A stretch of DNA of 64,000 nucleotides, from contig NZ_JBHRXI010000012.1 of the NCBI RefSeq assembly GCF_042648365.1, forward strand, positions 161,395-225,394. The letters are read 5' to 3'. Made by a program: the position numbers and the translations under genes. Numbering within the stretch: the stretch's first letter is position 1; each line of letters starts with the position of its first letter. The notes below the pieces were generated by a model, which saw nothing but the letters and a program-made list of their open reading frames with translations, did not search any database and was not told the origin of the DNA. This DNA is from Lutimaribacter_A marinistellae. Its GTDB lineage: Bacteria > Pseudomonadota > Alphaproteobacteria > Rhodobacterales > Rhodobacteraceae. Below, in pieces: positions 33,318-41,820 of the stretch.

Positions 33318-36095
33318 ATGGACGGATCCAACGTGTCACAGGTTACTTTCAGTCTTGATGGCGACGACGTCACCGTTCCCGAAGGCATGACCATATGGGA
33401 AGCGGCGCATGGGCAAGGGCTGAAGATCCCGCATCTGTGCCACAAACCGGCTCCGGGATATCGGCCCGACGGAAACTGCCGTGCCTGCATGGTTGAGGTC
33501 GAGGGAGAGCGCAATCTCGTCGCTTCATGCATTCGTGAGGTTTCGGACGGCATGGTTGTGCGCTCAGCTTCCGATCGGGCTCGCAAGGCGCGCGAGATGG
33601 TGATGGAACTGCTCGTGGCCGACCAGCCGGAAAAGGCGCATGACATCTCCTCGCATTTCTGGGACATGGCTGCGCTGAACGGGGTCAAGCAAAGCCGTTT
33701 CCCGCGGAAGGATGCGGTGCATGTGCCGCTGCTCGATGACAGCCACGTGGCGATGCGGGTCAATCTTGATGCCTGCATCCACTGCAACTTGTGCGTTCGC
33801 GCCTGTCGCGAGGTTCAGGTGAATGATGTGATTGGCATGGCCGGGCGCGGGGCAACGGAGCAGATCATTTTCGACCAGAACGACCCGATGGGCAACTCCA
33901 CCTGTGTTGCCTGCGGCGAATGCGTTCAGGCCTGCCCGACCGGCGCCCTGATGCCGGCGACGGTGCTTGACGACCAACAGCGCGGTGACAGCAAGGATTT
34001 CGATCGAGAAGTCGACAGTGTCTGCCCGTACTGTGGCGTGGGTTGCCAGATCAAGTTCAAGGTCAAGGACGACAAGATCAAGTATGTCGAAGGGATCGAC
34101 GGACCCGCAAACGAAAACCGGCTTTGCGTCAAGGGACGTTTCGGCTTCGACTATATCGATCACCCCCACCGGCTGACAAAGCCGCTGATCCGACGCGACG
34201 ACGCGCCGGCAAAGGGGCTGAATGTCGATCCTGGAAACCTGCACACCCATTTCCGCGAAGCGACATGGGAGGAGGCACTGGACGTTGCGGCTGGTGGTTT
34301 GGCGCGGCTGCGCGACGAGGATGGGCGGCGCGTGGCGGGCTTCGGCTCGGCCAAGTGCTCGAACGAGGAGGCCTACCTCTTTCAGAAACTCATCCGGCAG
34401 GGGTTCGGCCACAACAATGTGGATCACTGCACGCGGCTTTGTCATGCCTCTTCGGTCGCTGCGCTGATGGAAAATGTTGGATCGGGCGCGGTGACGGCGA
34501 CCTTCAACGAGATCGAAAACGCGGATGTGGCGATCGTGATCGGGGCCAACCCGGTCGAGAACCACCCCGTAGCCGCGACCTATTTCAAGCAGTTTGCAAA
34601 GCGCGGCGGCAAACTGATCGTGATGGACCCGCGTGGCGTCGGCCTGCGCCGCTTTGCAAGTAACATGCTGCAGTTCAAGGCGGGGGCAGATGTGTCGATG
34701 CTCAATGCCATCATGCACGTGATTGTCGAGGAAGAACTCTACGACAGGCAATACATCGAAGCGTTGACCGAAAACTGGCCCGCGATGCGAGAGCATCTCA
34801 GGGGATTCAGCCCGGAGAAGATGGAACCAGTCTGCGGAATCGACGCCGAAGTGCTTCGCGACGTTGCGCGTACTTTTGCGGGCGCGAAGGCGGCGATGAT
34901 CTTCTGGGGAATGGGGGTCAGCCAGCATATCCACGGCACTGACAACTCGCGTTGCCTGATATCCTTGGCTCTCATGTGCGGGCATGTCGGACGCCCCGGG
35001 GCGGGCCTTCATCCCTTGCGTGGACAAAACAACGTTCAGGGGGCATCTGACGCCGGGCTGATCCCGATGTTTTTACCCGACTATCAAAGCGTTACCGACG
35101 ACGGTGTCCGCTCGGCTTTCTCCGAGGTTTGGTCTTCCGGTGATTTCTCAAGCGAGAAGGGGCTTACCGTGGTCGAGATCATGGACGCGATCCATGACGG
35201 ACAGATCCGGGGGATGTACATCCTGGGCGAAAATCCGGCCATGTCGGACCCGGATGTCGATCATGCACGCGCAGCGCTGGCGAAACTCGATCACCTTGTC
35301 GTACAGGACATTTTCCTGACTGAGACCGCCAATTACGCGGACGTCATCCTGCCGTCTTCGGCATGGTATGAAAAATCGGGTACCGTCACGAACACGAACC
35401 GCCAGGTGCAGATGGGTCGCCCCGTCCGCAAACCGTTGGGCGACGCGCGCGAGGATTGGTGGATCGAGGTGGAACTGGCAAAGCGCCTGGGTCTGGATTG
35501 GACTTATTCGCATCCCCGCGAGGTGTTCGCCGAGATGAAGCGGACAATGAAATCGCTCGACAACATCACCTGGGAGCGGCTGGAAGGCGAAGCGGTTACT
35601 TACCCGTCCCTGTCGCCCGAAGATCCGGGTCAGGCGATCGTGTTCGGCGACGGTTTCCCAAGGGCCGAAGGACGCGCACGGTTCACACCGGCCAACGTGG
35701 TGCCGCCGGATGAAGTCCCCGACGGTGAGTATCCATTCGTTCTGATCACAGGTCGGCAGCTTGAGCACTGGCATACGGGGTCGATGACCCGGCGGTCAAA
35801 GGTGCTAGATGCCGTCGAACCCGAAGCAAACTGCTCTCTCAATCCCAAGACGCTGCGCGCGTTGGGGGTGGAGCCGGGCGAGTACATTCGTCTTTCCACG
35901 CGCCGGGGATCGATCAGCGTGATGGCGCGGGCGGACCGGGCGGTCGCCGAGAACAACGTGTTCCTTCCCTTCGCGTATGTCGAGGCGGCCGCGAATATCC
36001 TGACGAACGCGGCCCTCGACCCTTATGGCAAGATCCCCGAGTTCAAGTACTCGGCCGTTCGGGTCGAAAAGGACGGCAGGATGGCCGCCGAATAG
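33318..36095 (+). CDS. formate dehydrogenase alpha subunit (molybdopterin enzyme)
   Basis: 925 aa. The N-terminal [2Fe-2S] domain has Cys in HLCHKPAPG and GNCRACMVEVEG. Two [4Fe-4S] motifs follow (ACIHCNLCVRAC and CVACGECVQACP), then the [4Fe-4S] of the catalytic domain, CPYCGVGC. The active-site position is Cys375 (TGT at 34440) in RLCHASS, so this is a Cys, not a selenocysteine, enzyme. The bis-MGD-binding regions run to the C-terminal ITGRQLEHWHTG. It oxidises formate to CO2 in the cytoplasm. Mo or W use cannot be told from sequence, though M. extorquens Fdh1 is a tungsten enzyme. GGGAGGA precedes the ATG. Confidence 0.95.
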   Translation: MDGSNVSQVTFSLDGDDVTVPEGMTIWEAAHGQGLKIPHLCHKPAPGYRPDGNCRACMVEVEGERNLVASCIREVSDGMVVRSASDRARKAREMVMELLVADQPEKAHDISSHFWDMAALNGVKQSRFPRKDAVHVPLLDDSHVAMRVNLDACIHCNLCVRACREVQVNDVIGMAGRGATEQIIFDQNDPMGNSTCVACGECVQACPTGALMPATVLDDQQRGDSKDFDREVDSVCPYCGVGCQIKFKVKDDKIKYVEGIDGPANENRLCVKGRFGFDYIDHPHRLTKPLIRRDDAPAKGLNVDPGNLHTHFREATWEEALDVAAGGLARLRDEDGRRVAGFGSAKCSNEEAYLFQKLIRQGFGHNNVDHCTRLCHASSVAALMENVGSGAVTATFNEIENADVAIVIGANPVENHPVAATYFKQFAKRGGKLIVMDPRGVGLRRFASNMLQFKAGADVSMLNAIMHVIVEEELYDRQYIEALTENWPAMREHLRGFSPEKMEPVCGIDAEVLRDVARTFAGAKAAMIFWGMGVSQHIHGTDNSRCLISLALMCGHVGRPGAGLHPLRGQNNVQGASDAGLIPMFLPDYQSVTDDGVRSAFSEVWSSGDFSSEKGLTVVEIMDAIHDGQIRGMYILGENPAMSDPDVDHARAALAKLDHLVVQDIFLTETANYADVILPSSAWYEKSGTVTNTNRQVQMGRPVRKPLGDAREDWWIEVELAKRLGLDWTYSHPREVFAEMKRTMKSLDNITWERLEGEAVTYPSLSPEDPGQAIVFGDGFPRAEGRARFTPANVVPPDEVPDGEYPFVLITGRQLEHWHTGSMTRRSKVLDAVEPEANCSLNPKTLRALGVEPGEYIRLSTRRGSISVMARADRAVAENNVFLPFAYVEAAANILTNAALDPYGKIPEFKYSAVRVEKDGRMAAE

Positions 36096-36108
36096 GCACT
36101 GCCACAAA

Positions 36109-36174
36109 CAGACCTTGCCGGGGGAATGTGGCGGATGGGCACGTTGCCCATTCGCCTCCCCTGGTATAGGTCTG
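36109..36174. repeat. long imperfect hairpin between formate dehydrogenase and UPF0262 genes
   Basis: Outer arms CAGACCT (36109-36115) and AGGTCTG (36168-36174) pair perfectly. Within them GGGGA (36121-36125) pairs with TCCCC (36157-36161), and a 12-bp inner stem (36130-36141 with 36145-36156, one G-T pair) closes a three-base loop. No T-run follows on either strand, so it is not a standard intrinsic terminator. It may end or protect the formate dehydrogenase mRNA. Confidence 0.55.
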
Positions 36175-36202
36175 AGCAGGAAAATACAGGCATGAGAGAC
36201 CG

Positions 36203-36682
36203 ATGAGCCGCATCAGCCATATTGAGCTCGACGACCGCAACTTGCCGCCGCCCACGCCCGAGATCGAGCAGGAGCGGCGGGTGGCGATGTATGATCTTCT
36301 GGAAGAGAACAGTTTTTCCCTTCCAATGCGGGATGATCGCGTTGTGCCCGAAGGCCCCTACCGGGTCATGCTGTCGATCCGCGACAAACGCCTCGTCTTT
36401 GACATCCGGACGGAAGATGACCAGATGGCGGCCGAATTCCACTTGTCGCTGGGACCTTTTAGGCAGGTGGTCAAAGACTATTTCCAGATTTGCGAAAGCT
36501 ATTTCAACGCGGTCAAGACCCTGCCGCCCAGCCAGATCGAGACCATCGATATGGCCCGTCGTGGCATACACAACGAAGGCAGCCGCGTATTGCGCGAACG
36601 GCTGGAAGGCAAGGCAGACATCGACGAGGACACGGCAAGGCGGTTGTTCACACTCATTTGCGTCCTGCATTTCGGAGGCTGA
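36203..36682 (+). CDS. UPF0262 family protein
   Basis: 159 aa. The family is recognised from ISHIELDDRNLPPPTPEIEQ at the N-terminus, EDNSFS-like LLEENSFSLP, GPYRVMLSIRD and IDMARRGIHNEG. It is a soluble protein of unknown function, conserved in alphaproteobacteria and regularly next to a low-molecular-weight phosphatase and infA. Here the phosphatase gene follows after 3 bp, but infA is displaced by four extra genes. Confidence 0.9.
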   Translation: MSRISHIELDDRNLPPPTPEIEQERRVAMYDLLEENSFSLPMRDDRVVPEGPYRVMLSIRDKRLVFDIRTEDDQMAAEFHLSLGPFRQVVKDYFQICESYFNAVKTLPPSQIETIDMARRGIHNEGSRVLRERLEGKADIDEDTARRLFTLICVLHFGG

Positions 36683-36685
36683 GGC

Positions 36686-37144
36686 GTGGAGCCGCTGCCG
36701 CAGTCGATCCTTTTCTGCTGCGATCACAACGCGGTTCGTTCCCCGATGGCCGAAGGTATCATGAAGAAGTTCTACGGAACGGATACCTATGTGCAGTCGG
36801 TCGGTGTGCACAACGATCTGGAAGTCGATGGTTTCAGCATCGCGGTCTGCAAGGAGATCGGTGTGGAACTGGAGCGGCATCGCTCCCGCTCTTTCGACGA
36901 GTTGGAGCAATGGGGTGACGATCTGAGTTCCTTTGATCTGGCGATTGCCTTGTCGCCTGCAAGCCAGCGGCGCGTGCTGGAACTTACGCGCTTCTACCAT
37001 CTGGACGTGGACTATTGGCCGATCATGGATCCGACCGGCTTGGGCGAGACGCGGGCCGAGAAATTGCACCATTACCGACAGACGCGCGATCAGATCGTGA
37101 AACATCTCAAAGCGCGTTGGGGAGAACCGAGGGAGTTACAATGA
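36686..37144 (+). CDS. low-molecular-weight protein-tyrosine phosphatase-like protein
   Basis: 152 aa, GTG start at 36686 with GGAGG upstream at the end of the preceding gene. The P-loop is CDHNAVR (C-x5-R) near the N-terminus, followed by SPMAEGIMKK, and a late D-P in IMDPTG supplies the general acid. It may dephosphorylate tyrosine-phosphorylated proteins or act as an arsenate reductase-like enzyme. Family members at this locus are conserved in Rhodobacterales. The SnoaL-like gene starts within its stop codon (ATGA). Confidence 0.88.
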   Translation: MEPLPQSILFCCDHNAVRSPMAEGIMKKFYGTDTYVQSVGVHNDLEVDGFSIAVCKEIGVELERHRSRSFDELEQWGDDLSSFDLAIALSPASQRRVLELTRFYHLDVDYWPIMDPTGLGETRAEKLHHYRQTRDQIVKHLKARWGEPRELQ

Positions 37145-37539
37145 GCGAAACCGTCAGACGCTATTTCGACGCGTTCAATGCCGCAGATGTCGATGCGATG
37201 CTCGATTGCCTTTCCGATGACGTGGCCCATCATGTCAACGAAGGACGGGTTCGCCGCGGGAAGGAAAAGTTCGCCGCGTTTTGTGAGCACATGAACCGCT
37301 GCTACAAAGAGAATCTGACCGACATGGTGGTGTTCGAAGCCGAGGGCGGAACCCGCGCGTCAGCAGAGTACGTAGTGAACGGCACCTATCTTGCGACGGA
37401 TGACGGCCTCCCCGAGGCAAATCGCCAGACTTATCGTCTTCCGGCGGGGTCGTTCTTTGATCTTGAAAACGGAAAGATCACGCGGGTGACGACGTATTAC
37501 AACCTGGCCGACTGGGTGCGGCAGGTGTCGGATGGCTGA
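37141..37539 (+). CDS. SnoaL/NTF2-like fold protein (ketosteroid isomerase-like)
   Basis: 132 aa. The start MSETVRRYFDAFNAADVDAM is the typical helix-turn-helix entry of NTF2-like proteins. It is followed by LSDDVAHHVNEG, a central strand region and NGKITRVTTYYNLADW at the C-terminus. The fold houses isomerases, hydrolases and ligand-binding proteins, so no reaction can be named. Its ATG overlaps the phosphatase stop and the next gene overlaps its end, so it is translationally embedded. It is the first of four genes interrupting the usual phosphatase-infA order. Confidence 0.85.
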   Translation: MSETVRRYFDAFNAADVDAMLDCLSDDVAHHVNEGRVRRGKEKFAAFCEHMNRCYKENLTDMVVFEAEGGTRASAEYVVNGTYLATDDGLPEANRQTYRLPAGSFFDLENGKITRVTTYYNLADWVRQVSDG

Positions 37540-38125
37540 GGTCGGCGAAGTTCGGGCGCTCAAGGGTGCCGAACTCGACGCAGCCCTTGACGACCTGGCC
37601 CGCCTCAGGATCGAGGTCTTTCGCGCGTGGCCTTATCTCTACGACGGAGATTTGGCCTATGAGCGCGACTACCTGCAGTCCTACAGCGAAAGCCAGCAAG
37701 CTGTTCTTGTGGGCGCCTTTGACGGTGCTCGCCTCGTCGGTGCAGCGACAGGAACACCGCTTAATGATCACGCCGATGACTTTGCCGTGGCCTTCGACGG
37801 AACTGGGCTGGACCTCTCTACGGTGTTCTACTGTGCAGAGTCGGTGTTGCTCCCAGAATATCGGGGGCAAGGCGTTGGTCATCGGTTTTTTGATCTGCGC
37901 GAAGAGCATGCGCAGCGACTGGGTTTCATGAAGAGCGCGTTCTGTGCTGTGCAGCGTCCGGACGACCACCCGATGCGTCCAGAGAGTTATGCACAACTGG
38001 ACCCGTTTTGGAGCGCGCGAGGCTATGTGCCGTTGCAGGGCGTGGTCGCACATTTCTCGTGGAAAGATGTCGGTGAAGACACAGAAAGTCGCAAGCCGCT
38101 GCAGTTTTGGATCCGCGACCTCTGA
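37532..38125 (+). CDS. GNAT family N-acetyltransferase
   Basis: 197 aa. The acetyl-CoA pyrophosphate-binding motif A reads LPEYRGQGVGHRFFDLREEH (R/Q-x-x-G-x-G/A). An N-terminal domain with FRAWPYLYDGDLAYERDYL and a late FWSARGYVPL complete the GNAT core. It overlaps the SnoaL-like gene by 8 bp. A nitrilase-family gene lies 411 bp downstream. GNAT and nitrilase domains are fused in B. subtilis YhcX-type proteins, so the two may act in one pathway (inference). The acceptor is unknown. Confidence 0.88.
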   Translation: MAEVGEVRALKGAELDAALDDLARLRIEVFRAWPYLYDGDLAYERDYLQSYSESQQAVLVGAFDGARLVGAATGTPLNDHADDFAVAFDGTGLDLSTVFYCAESVLLPEYRGQGVGHRFFDLREEHAQRLGFMKSAFCAVQRPDDHPMRPESYAQLDPFWSARGYVPLQGVVAHFSWKDVGEDTESRKPLQFWIRDL

Positions 38126-38198
38126 AGCCCCTACGCTTGACGTAAGGTCACTTTTTCTGGACGCTTCTCCTGTCGAGGTTTTGGCAAAGGGGAATTGG

Positions 38199-38468
38199 AT
38201 GAAAAAGTACGTGATCGAACGGGATCTGCCCGGTGTGGGTGCGATGAGCGAAGCTGAACTGTGCGGCGCGGCCAACACTTCGAATGACGCGCTCGCGCAA
38301 CTGCCGAATGTTCAGTGGCAGCACTCATATGTCGCAGGGGACAAGACATTCTGCATCTATCTGGCCGAGGACGAAAATGCGATCCGAAAACACTCGGAAC
38401 TGAGCGGGTTTCCGGCAACGAAGATTACCGAAGTAAAGACGATAATCGACCCGACTACGGCGGGTTGA
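38199..38468 (+). CDS. DUF4242 domain-containing protein
   Basis: 89 aa from the ATG at 38199, preceded by AAAGGGG. The start MKKYVIERDLPGVG, the central QWQHSYVAGDKTFCIYLAED and HSELSGFPATKITEV are typical of the small ferredoxin-like-fold DUF4242 family. It is soluble and of unknown function. It lies between the GNAT and nitrilase genes, 73 bp after the former. Confidence 0.85.
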   Translation: MKKYVIERDLPGVGAMSEAELCGAANTSNDALAQLPNVQWQHSYVAGDKTFCIYLAEDENAIRKHSELSGFPATKITEVKTIIDPTTAG

Positions 38469-38535
38469 ACGGCCCTGTTCATCGCGCGCATCCGCTCATA
38501 AGGTCCTGCCCGACGGATCAGAGGGAGATACCGTG

Positions 38536-39414
38536 ATGAAAGTTGCAACCGCGGCCTATTCGCTCGACTGGTTGGACAGTTGGGCACAATACGAGGACAA
38601 GCTGGCCCGCTGGGTTTCCGAGGCTGCGGGGCAGGGGGCCGATCTGTTGGTCTTTCCGGAATATGGGGCGATGGAACTGTCGACCCTTGCTGGGCGGGAA
38701 GCCGCGAAAGATCTGGAGCGGTCGATTCACGCCGTGAGCGAGCGGATGGAGGATGCTGCAGCCGTCCATGCGAAGCTGGCGGCAGAGTACGGAGTTCACA
38801 TCCTTGGTGCTTCAGGGCCAGTTGCCGTTGCCAAGGGGCGGCCCGTAAACCGGTCGGAGATCTACGCTCCCGGCGGCGGTCGCGATCATCAGGACAAGCA
38901 GATCATGACCCGGTTCGAACGAGAGGACTGGTCTATTGCACCCGGTGGTCCGCTGAAGCTATTTGACACGAAACTGGGCCGCATCGGAGTTCTCATTTGT
39001 TACGACAGCGAGTTTCCTTTGCTTGGTCGCGCATTGAGCGATGCTGACCTGATTCTTGTTCCATCCTGTACAGAGGCGCTGGCGGGTTACTCTCGGGTAC
39101 GAATCGGATCAATGGCGAGGGCATTGGAAAACCAGTGCGTGACTGTCATGTCCTCTATCGTCGGTGAGTATGACTGGTCAGAATCGGTTGACCGGAACGT
39201 TGGTCGCGGAGGTGTCTTCGGACCACCAGATCGCGGGTTTCCCGAAACCGGTGTTCTTGCCGAAGGGGCCTTGAATCACCCTGGCTGGACCTATGCCGAG
39301 ATTGAGCTGAACAAGATCGCCGATGTGCGGGCTGATGGCGTCGTACTCAACCGCCGCCACTGGTCAGAGCAGGCCGGACGCAGCGAAATCGTCACAAAGA
39401 CTGCCCTGCGCTGA
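38536..39414 (+). CDS. carbon-nitrogen hydrolase (nitrilase superfamily)
   Basis: 292 aa from the ATG at 38536 (a GTG at 38533 is equally placed behind GAGGGAG). The catalytic triad of the superfamily is visible: Glu in LLVFPEYGAMEL, Lys in DKQIMTRFEREDW and Cys in VLICYDSEFPLLGRAL. It is expected to hydrolyse an amide or nitrile in the cytoplasm. The position near a GNAT gene recalls YhcX-type GNAT-nitrilase fusions. It is the last of the four inserted genes before infA. Confidence 0.9.
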   Translation: MKVATAAYSLDWLDSWAQYEDKLARWVSEAAGQGADLLVFPEYGAMELSTLAGREAAKDLERSIHAVSERMEDAAAVHAKLAAEYGVHILGASGPVAVAKGRPVNRSEIYAPGGGRDHQDKQIMTRFEREDWSIAPGGPLKLFDTKLGRIGVLICYDSEFPLLGRALSDADLILVPSCTEALAGYSRVRIGSMARALENQCVTVMSSIVGEYDWSESVDRNVGRGGVFGPPDRGFPETGVLAEGALNHPGWTYAEIELNKIADVRADGVVLNRRHWSEQAGRSEIVTKTALR

Positions 39415-39497
39415 TTGAGCCCTTGAAAAATGGGGGAAACGGGACCATTTAAGCGCACGGCCTGCGGTTCGGCAGGCAAAACTACTATGGAGACATC

Positions 39498-39716
39498 ATG
39501 GCCAAGGAAGATACGCTCGAATTTCCCGGTGTCGTGAAGGAACTCCTGCCAAATGCGACGTTTCGGGTCGAGCTTGAAAACGGCCATGAGATCATCGCGC
39601 ATACGGCAGGAAAGATGCGGAAGAACCGCATCCGTGTTCTGGCTGGCGACCGGGTTCAGGTGGAAATGACCCCCTACGATCTGACCAAAGGTCGGATCAA
39701 CTATCGTTTCAAGTAA
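39498..39716 (+). CDS. infA: translation initiation factor IF-1
   Basis: 72 aa, the standard bacterial length. MAKEDTLEFPGVVKELLPN at the start, TAGKMRKNRIRVLAGDRV and DLTKGRINYRFK at the end identify the OB-fold factor that binds the 30S A site. GGAGAC lies before the ATG. maf follows after 10 bp. Confidence 0.98.
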   Translation: MAKEDTLEFPGVVKELLPNATFRVELENGHEIIAHTAGKMRKNRIRVLAGDRVQVEMTPYDLTKGRINYRFK

Positions 39717-39726
39717 CGCCGGCCTC

Positions 39727-40305
39727 ATGGCGTTCATTCTCGGATCGGGCAGCCCGAGACGGCTGAATTTGCTCGGTCAACTCGGGGTAGTGCCCGACGC
39801 TGTCCGCCCGCCGGACATCGACGAAACACCGCGGCAGGCAGAACTTCCTCGTCCCTACTGCTGTCGAATAACGCGCGAGAAGGTCGCTGCAGTCCCCGCG
39901 GACGCTGAAGATGTGGTGCTTTGCGCTGATACAACGGTGGCACTTGGCCGCCGGATCCTTGGCAAGCCTGCTGACGTAGCTGAAGCTGAGGCATTCCTGC
40001 GGGCGCTTTCCGGTCGCCGTCATCGTGTCATTACGGCGGTCGCAGTGCGGCGCGGCGATCAGATCTGGGAGGCCGAAGTGGTGAGCCATGTACGAATGAA
40101 ACGGCTGGCCGAGGACGAATTGCGCCACTATCTCGTAGGGGGTGACTGGGATGGCAAAGCAGGCGCGTACGCGATCCAGGGTCCAGCCGGCGCATTCATC
40201 CCATGGATAAGCGGGTCTTTTACAGGAATTGTGGGGTTGCCCTTGGCTGAGACGGCCAATCTTCTGCGGTCTGCTGGCGTGAACACAGGCCGGGTTGCAG
40301 CATGA
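39727..40305 (+). CDS. maf: Maf-like nucleoside triphosphate pyrophosphatase
   Basis: 192 aa. The Maf signature is the N-terminal ILGSGSPRRLNLL, with SPRR as phosphate-binding loop. ITREKVAA, VLCADTTVALGRRILGKPAD (catalytic Asp) and KAGAYAIQGPAG complete the family motifs. Family members hydrolyse modified or canonical NTPs and influence septum formation. The adjacent infA and RNase E/G genes are the normal neighbours. It overlaps the RNase gene by 4 bp. Confidence 0.93.
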   Translation: MAFILGSGSPRRLNLLGQLGVVPDAVRPPDIDETPRQAELPRPYCCRITREKVAAVPADAEDVVLCADTTVALGRRILGKPADVAEAEAFLRALSGRRHRVITAVAVRRGDQIWEAEVVSHVRMKRLAEDELRHYLVGGDWDGKAGAYAIQGPAGAFIPWISGSFTGIVGLPLAETANLLRSAGVNTGRVAA

Positions 40306-41324
40306 AGGGGCGTTCGGTCATCCTTGATCACCTGAATGGCCGCGAAGCTGCGGCGCTGCTTGTCGACGGCAAGCTTGATGACTTGCTGATCGCTGGCGAT
40401 GCTCCGGCGCCCGGCACGATCTACCGTGCCCGGTCTGACCGTCCGGTGAAAGGGCAGGGTGGGATGTTCCTGACCACCCCGGATGGCCCGGCTTTTCTCA
40501 GGCAGGTCAAAGGGCTTTCGCCCGGTCAACCGCTGTTGGTCCAGGTGACCGGATATGCCGAGCCGGGCAAGGCCATACCTGTCACTGCAAAGCTCCTGTT
40601 CAAGAGTCGGTTCGCCATCGTGACGCCCGACGCGCCTGGGCTCAACATCTCACGCAGTATCCGTGACGATGATCTCAGGGACGAGTTGCTGCAGGTCGCT
40701 CACTCCGAGATGCAGGGCACGACATATGGGTTGATTCTGCGATCGACCTGCGAGGACGCCGATCATGCCGAAATAGCTGACGATGTTTCGTCAATGAGAG
40801 AGTTGGCCGACAAGATCATGAACGATCCGGGGACAGACCCGGAAAGGCTGCTTGATGGTGACGGGCCCCATGGTCTGGCGTGGCGAGAGTGGACACAACC
40901 GGCAGAAATCGTAGCAAAGCCGGGAGGTTTCGATCTCCACGGGGTGCTCGACGCAATCGAGAACCTGCGTGGCGCTCGCGACCCACTGCCCGGTGGAGGG
41001 CACCTGTACATCGAACCGACCCGCGCCCTGGTCGCCGTCGACGTGAACACCGGCCGCGATACCTCGCTGGCAGCCGGGCTAAAGGCGAATCTCGACTGCG
41101 CGAAGTACCTGCCGAGGGCGCTGCGCCTGCGTGGCCTGGGAGGTCAGATCACGATCGACTTGGCGCCGATGCCCAAAAAGGACCGCAGAGCGTTCGAAAC
41201 CACTCTTCGAGCTGCGTTCCGGGCGGACCGAGACGAGACGGTTCTGTCAGGCTGGACACCGCTCGGGCACTACGAATTGCAGCGAAAGCGCGCGCGACTT
41301 CCTCTCTCTGAGGTATTGCGATGA
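40302..41324 (+). CDS. rng: ribonuclease E/G family protein
   Basis: 340 aa, much shorter than E. coli RNase E or G but normal for Rhodobacterales. An S1-like region (GTIYRARSDRPVKGQGGMF) precedes the catalytic domain, with the metal-binding Asp in VAVDVNTGRDTS and the second in ITIDLAPM. The C-terminal zinc-link CPxC and any scaffold region are absent, so it is a minimal endonuclease for mRNA/rRNA processing. Assignment to RNase G rather than E is by size only. Overlaps maf and yacG by 4 bp each. Confidence 0.9.
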   Translation: MKGRSVILDHLNGREAAALLVDGKLDDLLIAGDAPAPGTIYRARSDRPVKGQGGMFLTTPDGPAFLRQVKGLSPGQPLLVQVTGYAEPGKAIPVTAKLLFKSRFAIVTPDAPGLNISRSIRDDDLRDELLQVAHSEMQGTTYGLILRSTCEDADHAEIADDVSSMRELADKIMNDPGTDPERLLDGDGPHGLAWREWTQPAEIVAKPGGFDLHGVLDAIENLRGARDPLPGGGHLYIEPTRALVAVDVNTGRDTSLAAGLKANLDCAKYLPRALRLRGLGGQITIDLAPMPKKDRRAFETTLRAAFRADRDETVLSGWTPLGHYELQRKRARLPLSEVLR

Positions 41325-41503
41325 ACTGCCCGATATGCGGCGACGAAACCTGTCGGGCATTCCGTCCATTCTGTTCCAAGCGGTGCGCCGATATCGACTT
41401 GGCGCGTTGGTTGAAGGGGTCCTATTCACTGCCATCCGAGGAGGTGCCGGACGAAGGCGATCTGGGCTTGGGCGACGAGCAAAATCCACCGCGCACGCAT
41501 TGA
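41321..41503 (+). CDS. yacG: DNA gyrase inhibitor YacG
   Basis: 60 aa. A zinc-binding set CPICGD near the N-terminus and FCSKRCADIDLARWL defines YacG, which binds GyrB. The ATG overlaps the RNase stop (ATGA). It closes the infA-maf-rng-yacG operon, 80 bp before tRNA-Phe. Confidence 0.95.
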   Translation: MNCPICGDETCRAFRPFCSKRCADIDLARWLKGSYSLPSEEVPDEGDLGLGDEQNPPRTH

Positions 41504-41583
41504 AGAAAAGCGAAAAAAGCCTCTGGACACTCCGCCGCCAAGGCCCTAGAACGCCCCCACCCAGCGGCACCAGCCGCTCCCGT

Positions 41584-41658
41584 GCCCGGGTAGCTCAGGG
41601 GTAGAGCAGTGGATTGAAAATCCTCGTGTCGGTGGTTCGATTCCGCCCCCGGGCACCA
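41584..41658 (+). tRNA. tRNA-Phe (GAA)
   Basis: 75 nt including an encoded CCA end. The acceptor arms GCCCGGG (41584-41590) and CCCGGGC (41648-41654) pair fully, followed by A-CCA. The D arm is GCTC/GAGC, the anticodon loop TTGAAAA gives GAA, and the T arm is GGTGG-TTCGATT-CCGCC. It follows yacG, its usual neighbour in Rhodobacteraceae. Its 3' half serves as the probable integration site of the island. Confidence 0.97.
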
Positions 41659-41820
41659 CAAAATCATCCAGTTGTGTTCGGTGAAGTCCGTTATTAGCCT
41701 GTATTTGCAGGATTAATGATGGCTGGTTGTCCGATCTAGTCCTGCCTCGTGCGCTACAATCTACCCCGTTCGGGGGTATGATCTGGGGTACGAGTCACGC
41801 TGTAATTGGAAGATACCCCC
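41635..41820. other. probable attL and integrase arm-type sites
   Basis: The 3' end of tRNA-Phe is the expected attB core for a P4-type integrase and remains intact. Between it and the integrase ATG, TACCCC/GGGGTA occurs four times in 59 bp: 41762-41767, 41773-41778, 41785-41790 and 41814-41820. The first two form a hairpin. Such GGGGTA repeats are frequent in front of this integrase family and may bind the integrase. No second copy of the tRNA end was found by eye. Confidence 0.6.

Noticed and set aside
34440..34442. selenocysteine at the formate dehydrogenase active site
   Set aside because: The codon is TGT (Cys375), not TGA, so no SECIS is expected.
33564..35027. 487-codon minus-strand frame inside formate dehydrogenase alpha
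   Set aside because: The plus strand has all iron-sulfur and active-site motifs; the antisense frame has none.
36109..36174. classical rho-independent terminator
   Set aside because: The hairpin is strong but no run of T follows on either strand.
37532..39414. single GNAT-nitrilase fusion gene
   Set aside because: The two domains are in separate frames with the DUF4242 gene between them, each with its own start.
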